Shown here in pieces: positions 61,836 through 64,000 of a stretch of 64,000 bases of DNA. Source of the DNA: JAWKZG01 sp041396125 (GTDB lineage Bacteria; Pseudomonadota; Gammaproteobacteria; Competibacterales; Competibacteraceae); contig JAWKZG010000011.1 in the NCBI GenBank assembly GCA_041396125.1, positions 62,001 through 126,000 of the forward strand, read 5' to 3'. Numbering within the stretch: position 1 is the first letter of the stretch; the number at the start of each line of letters is the position of its first letter. A program made the translations under genes and the position numbers. The notes beneath the pieces are model-generated. The model searched no databases, was not told the origin of the DNA, and worked only from the letters and a program-made list of their open reading frames with translations.

Positions 61836-62834
61836 CTAATACGTACGACTTACGGCAAATTCAGCTAGCCCCAGCAGAGCTTTTTTATAAGCTGATTCGG
61901 GCAAAATTGCCAGCGCTTCGACGGCAGCGTCTTTCTCCTGCCGCGCGAGCCGCGCAGTATAATCGATTGCACCGCTAGACTCAATGGCTTTGATAATATC
62001 ATTGATCCGCTCCAGCCCGCCTTGCTCGATAGCCTCCCGAATCAGCTCACGCTGCTCCCCGGTGCCCGTGCGCATAGTGTAAATCAGTGGCAAGGTTGGT
62101 TTGCCCTCGGCCAGATCGTCACCGATATTTTTACCCAGCTCGGTGCTGGAAGAACTGTAATCCAGCATGTCATCGACCAACTGAAAAGCCAGCCCCAAAT
62201 GCAAACCATATCGTGCTAACGCCTGCTCTTCATCGTCCGGACGCTGTGCCAGTACCGCGCCAATTTGCGCCGCGGCCTCGAACAGCTTGGCGGTCTTGCA
62301 GCGAATGACATCAAAATAACGGGCTTCGGTCGTGTCAGGATCGTGCACATTAAGCAGTTGCATGACCTCACCTTCAGCGATCTGATTGGTAGTATCCGCC
62401 AGAATCTGCATAACACGCATGCGCTGCAATCCAACCATCATTTGGAAAGCCCGCGAATACAAAAAATCACCTACCAGCACACTGGCTTCGTTACCCCATA
62501 CCGCGTTAGCGGTTTCCTGGCCGCGTCGCAGTTCGGAAGCATCGACAACATCGTCATGCAGCAAAGTGGCCGTATGGATAAATTCAATGATAGCGGCAGC
62601 CTGAATATGATCGGTACCACTGAATCCCGCTGCCCGTGCAGCCAGCAACACAAGCTGCGGTCGTAACCGCTTGCCGCCGCTATTGATTATATACGCACCC
62701 AGCTGATTAATCAGCACCACATCAGAACTCAGCTGCTGTTGTATCAGCCGATTAACCGCGTGCAGATCGTCTTCAATTAAAACTCGGATATCGTCGATGT
62801 TCATCATACTTGCTGGTTGGGAATCGGCGCTCAT
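61836..62834 (-). CDS. ispB: octaprenyl diphosphate synthase
   Basis: A trans-long-chain prenyl diphosphate synthase that makes the quinone side chain. The first Asp-rich motif is LLHDDVVDASE and the second VDDMLDYSSS, with GGKRLRP (substrate phosphate) and GEVMQL. Length is 332 residues from the ATG at 62834; MMNIDD at 62807 aligns with the E. coli start and is the alternative. It is divergent from rplU-rpmA-obgE, the common gammaproteobacterial layout. Confidence 0.95.
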   Translation of the reverse strand: MSADSQPASMMNIDDIRVLIEDDLHAVNRLIQQQLSSDVVLINQLGAYIINSGGKRLRPQLVLLAARAAGFSGTDHIQAAAIIEFIHTATLLHDDVVDASELRRGQETANAVWGNEASVLVGDFLYSRAFQMMVGLQRMRVMQILADTTNQIAEGEVMQLLNVHDPDTTEARYFDVIRCKTAKLFEAAAQIGAVLAQRPDDEEQALARYGLHLGLAFQLVDDMLDYSSSSTELGKNIGDDLAEGKPTLPLIYTMRTGTGEQRELIREAIEQGGLERINDIIKAIESSGAIDYTARLARQEKDAAVEALAILPESAYKKALLGLAEFAVSRTY

Positions 62835-62965
62835 GCTAGGTAGGGCAGGTATTGGTGTCAAGCAGTTATACGGTGCTTTTCTTATTAGTGTGCGCGAAAA
62901 TTCATAATGCCGCCATACGCATACGATGTGCCGGCCAGTTATATAGCAAAAACATGCTGATTTGT

Positions 62966-62994
62966 TTGACCTTCTCCAGTCGAATCGCTAAAAT
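62966..62994 (+). promoter_or_regulatory. sigma-70 promoter of rplU-rpmA
   Basis: TTGACC (62966-62971) and TAAAAT (62989-62994) are 17 bp apart. The start site should fall near 63001, about 50 nt before the rplU ATG. The sequence after the -10 box, TAGCGCCC, is GC-rich, as expected for growth-rate control. Confidence 0.8.
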
Positions 62995-63053
62995 TAGCGC
63001 CCTTTGCCAGGGGCATAGTTCTGGCATTTCAACATTTTTGGGGTTTCAACGAA

Positions 63054-63368
63054 ATGTATGCAGTCATAAAAACCGGTGGCAAACAGTACCGGGTAAGCGA
63101 GGGGCAGACCCTGAAGGTCGAGAAACTGCCCGTCGATGCTGGCGCTTCCGTAGACTTTGAACAGGTTCTGCTGGTTGCCGATGGCGAACAGGTTACAGTA
63201 GGCGCTCCGCTGATCGAAGGCGGAAAAGTATCCGCAACTGTGAAAAGCCACGGTCGGGCGGATAAGGTCGAAATCGTCAAGTTCCGCCGCCGTAAACATC
63301 ACCGTAAGCAGATGGGCCACCGGCAACATTATACCGAAATCGAAATTACCGGTATTCAAGCCGGCTAA
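63054..63368 (+). CDS. rplU: 50S ribosomal protein L21
   Basis: A 104-residue 23S rRNA-binding protein. The N-terminal MYAVIKTGGKQYRVSEGQ and the basic FRRRKHHRKQMGHRQHYTEI block are diagnostic. It is the first gene of rplU-rpmA, with a promoter just upstream. Confidence 0.98.
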   Translation: MYAVIKTGGKQYRVSEGQTLKVEKLPVDAGASVDFEQVLLVADGEQVTVGAPLIEGGKVSATVKSHGRADKVEIVKFRRRKHHRKQMGHRQHYTEIEITGIQAG

Positions 63369-63389
63369 ACGCTCTCAGGAGATACTATC

Positions 63390-63650
63390 ATGGCGCATAA
63401 AAAGGCAGGCGGCAGTAGCCGCAACGGCCGCGATTCCAAATCCAAACGCCTGGGCGTAAAGCGTTTCGGCGGCCAGGCCGTACAAGCAGGCAATATTCTG
63501 GTTCGTCAGCGCGGCACCAAATTTCATCCAGGCGTCAATGTCGGTTGCGGCAAAGACTATACTTTGTTTGCAAAAGCCGATGGCCAGGTTGTGTTCGAAG
63601 TCAAAGGCCCGCTCAAGCGTAAAACAGTCAGCGTGCAACCGCTAAGCTGA
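63390..63650 (+). CDS. rpmA: 50S ribosomal protein L27
   Basis: An 86-residue protein whose N-terminal tail (MAHKKAGGSSRNGRDS) reaches the peptidyl-transferase centre. The KRFGGQAVQAGNILVRQRGT block is typical. A CAGGAGA ribosome site lies upstream. The terminator at 63676 closes the transcript. Confidence 0.98.
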   Translation: MAHKKAGGSSRNGRDSKSKRLGVKRFGGQAVQAGNILVRQRGTKFHPGVNVGCGKDYTLFAKADGQVVFEVKGPLKRKTVSVQPLS

Positions 63651-63675
63651 TTACCGGCTTCCAAACCGCAGCGCG

Positions 63676-63702
63676 AAAAGCCCCCGCTAGCGGGGCTTTT
63701 TT
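63676..63702 (+). terminator. intrinsic terminator between rpmA and obgE
   Basis: A 9-bp stem (AAAAGCCCC / GGGGCTTTT) with a 7-nt loop followed by more T residues (TTTTTT in all). It would partly separate obgE from the ribosomal protein genes. Confidence 0.88.
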
Positions 63703-63723
63703 CGTATAGCAGGCACGTAAATC

Positions 63724-64000
63724 ATGAAATTTGTTGACGAGGCTACGATCAACGTCGAGGCAGGCGACGGCGGCAATGGCTGCGTCAGCTTCCGGCGTGA
63801 AAAATTTATCCCCTTCGGTGGTCCTGATGGTGGAGACGGTGGCGATGGCGGCAGTGTTTATCTCTGCGCTGATCCCCATCTCAACACGCTGGTTGATTAT
63901 CGCTACTCCCGCCTGTTTCGCGCTCAACGTGGCGAGAACGGTTCTGGCAATAACAAAACCGGTGCCAAGGGCGAGGATTTAATCGTTAATGTGCCAGTCG
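63724..64000 (+). CDS. obgE: GTPase Obg (CgtA), N-terminal part only
   Basis: A ribosome-assembly and stress GTPase. The first 92 codons are in the window: MKFVDEATINVEAGDGGNGC and the glycine-rich PDGGDGGDGGSVYL of the OBG fold. The GTPase domain lies beyond the right edge. Order rplU-rpmA-obgE is typical. Confidence 0.97.
   Translation, partial: MKFVDEATINVEAGDGGNGCVSFRREKFIPFGGPDGGDGGDGGSVYLCADPHLNTLVDYRYSRLFRAQRGENGSGNNKTGAKGEDLIVNVPV

Noticed and set aside
61670..61978. Plus-strand frame over tRNA-Pro and the ispB end
   Set aside because: It crosses a tRNA and the antisense of a real gene; no homology.

Overview
The window reads as a chromosomal segment of a free-living, non-enteric gammaproteobacterium. 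The clearest support is conserved gene order: gcvR/dapA/bamC, then mutL-miaA-hfq-hflX-hflK-hflC-DUF2065-hisZ-purA followed by rnr, and ispB divergent from rplU-rpmA-obgE. TRAP and peptide transporters, NhaC-type antiport and polyamine/lysine catabolism point to a nutritionally versatile, probably aquatic organism; I cannot name a genus. MutL carries the endonuclease motif, so mismatch repair is probably not of the MutH/Dam type.

Layout. 1-4.0 kb (minus): a TRAP transporter (dctQ cut by the window edge, dctP) behind a vanadium-haloperoxidase-type lipoprotein and a CitE-like lyase. 4.5-10.3 kb (minus): a peptide ABC importer whose binding-protein gene has an in-frame ochre codon. 10.6-13.1 kb: small genes, three of them broken (TVP38-like, yggU-like, yjgA-like), with intact NUDIX and prolyl-tRNA editing genes. 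13.1-34.3 kb: housekeeping genes, all open: phoH2, gcvR, dapA, bamC, mutL, miaA, hfq, hflXKC, hisZ, purA, tRNA-Leu(CAG), rnr, thrC, a HAD hydrolase, sixA and hemH. 34.4-41.3 kb (minus): a beta-CASP nuclease, then two glycosyltransferases, a sulfotransferase, a periplasmic parvulin foldase and a 727-residue secreted protein, which together may form a cell-surface module. 41.3-43.4 kb: an AT-rich, gene-poor stretch with inverted repeats.

43.4-56.1 kb is a basic amino acid and polyamine catabolic island. One minus-strand operon holds an NhaC-like antiporter, an omega-amidase (davA-like), a lysine/arginine 2-monooxygenase (davB-like, broken by four indels) and guanidinobutyrase (gbuA-like). A second holds gamma-glutamylputrescine oxidase (puuB-like), a glutamine amidotransferase and agmatinase (speB-like, frameshifted). 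A divergent pair encodes glutaryl-CoA dehydrogenase and a GABA/5-aminovalerate aminotransferase. On paper, arginine, agmatine and putrescine feed GABA, lysine feeds 5-aminovalerate and glutaryl-CoA, and the shared aminotransferase joins the branches. An Lrp-type regulator lies between the operons.

56.2-61.3 kb holds assorted metabolic genes (TauE permease, AhpD-like, PaaI-like, YchJ-like, AA_synth, MmgE/PrpD, HpaI aldolase). 61.7-64 kb holds tRNA-Pro(CGG), ispB, rplU, rpmA and the start of obgE.

A recurrent feature is gene disruption: two in-frame stops and roughly nine indels in seven genes, none in a clearly essential gene. Several indels are one-base losses in homopolymers, so base-calling error competes with true gene decay.
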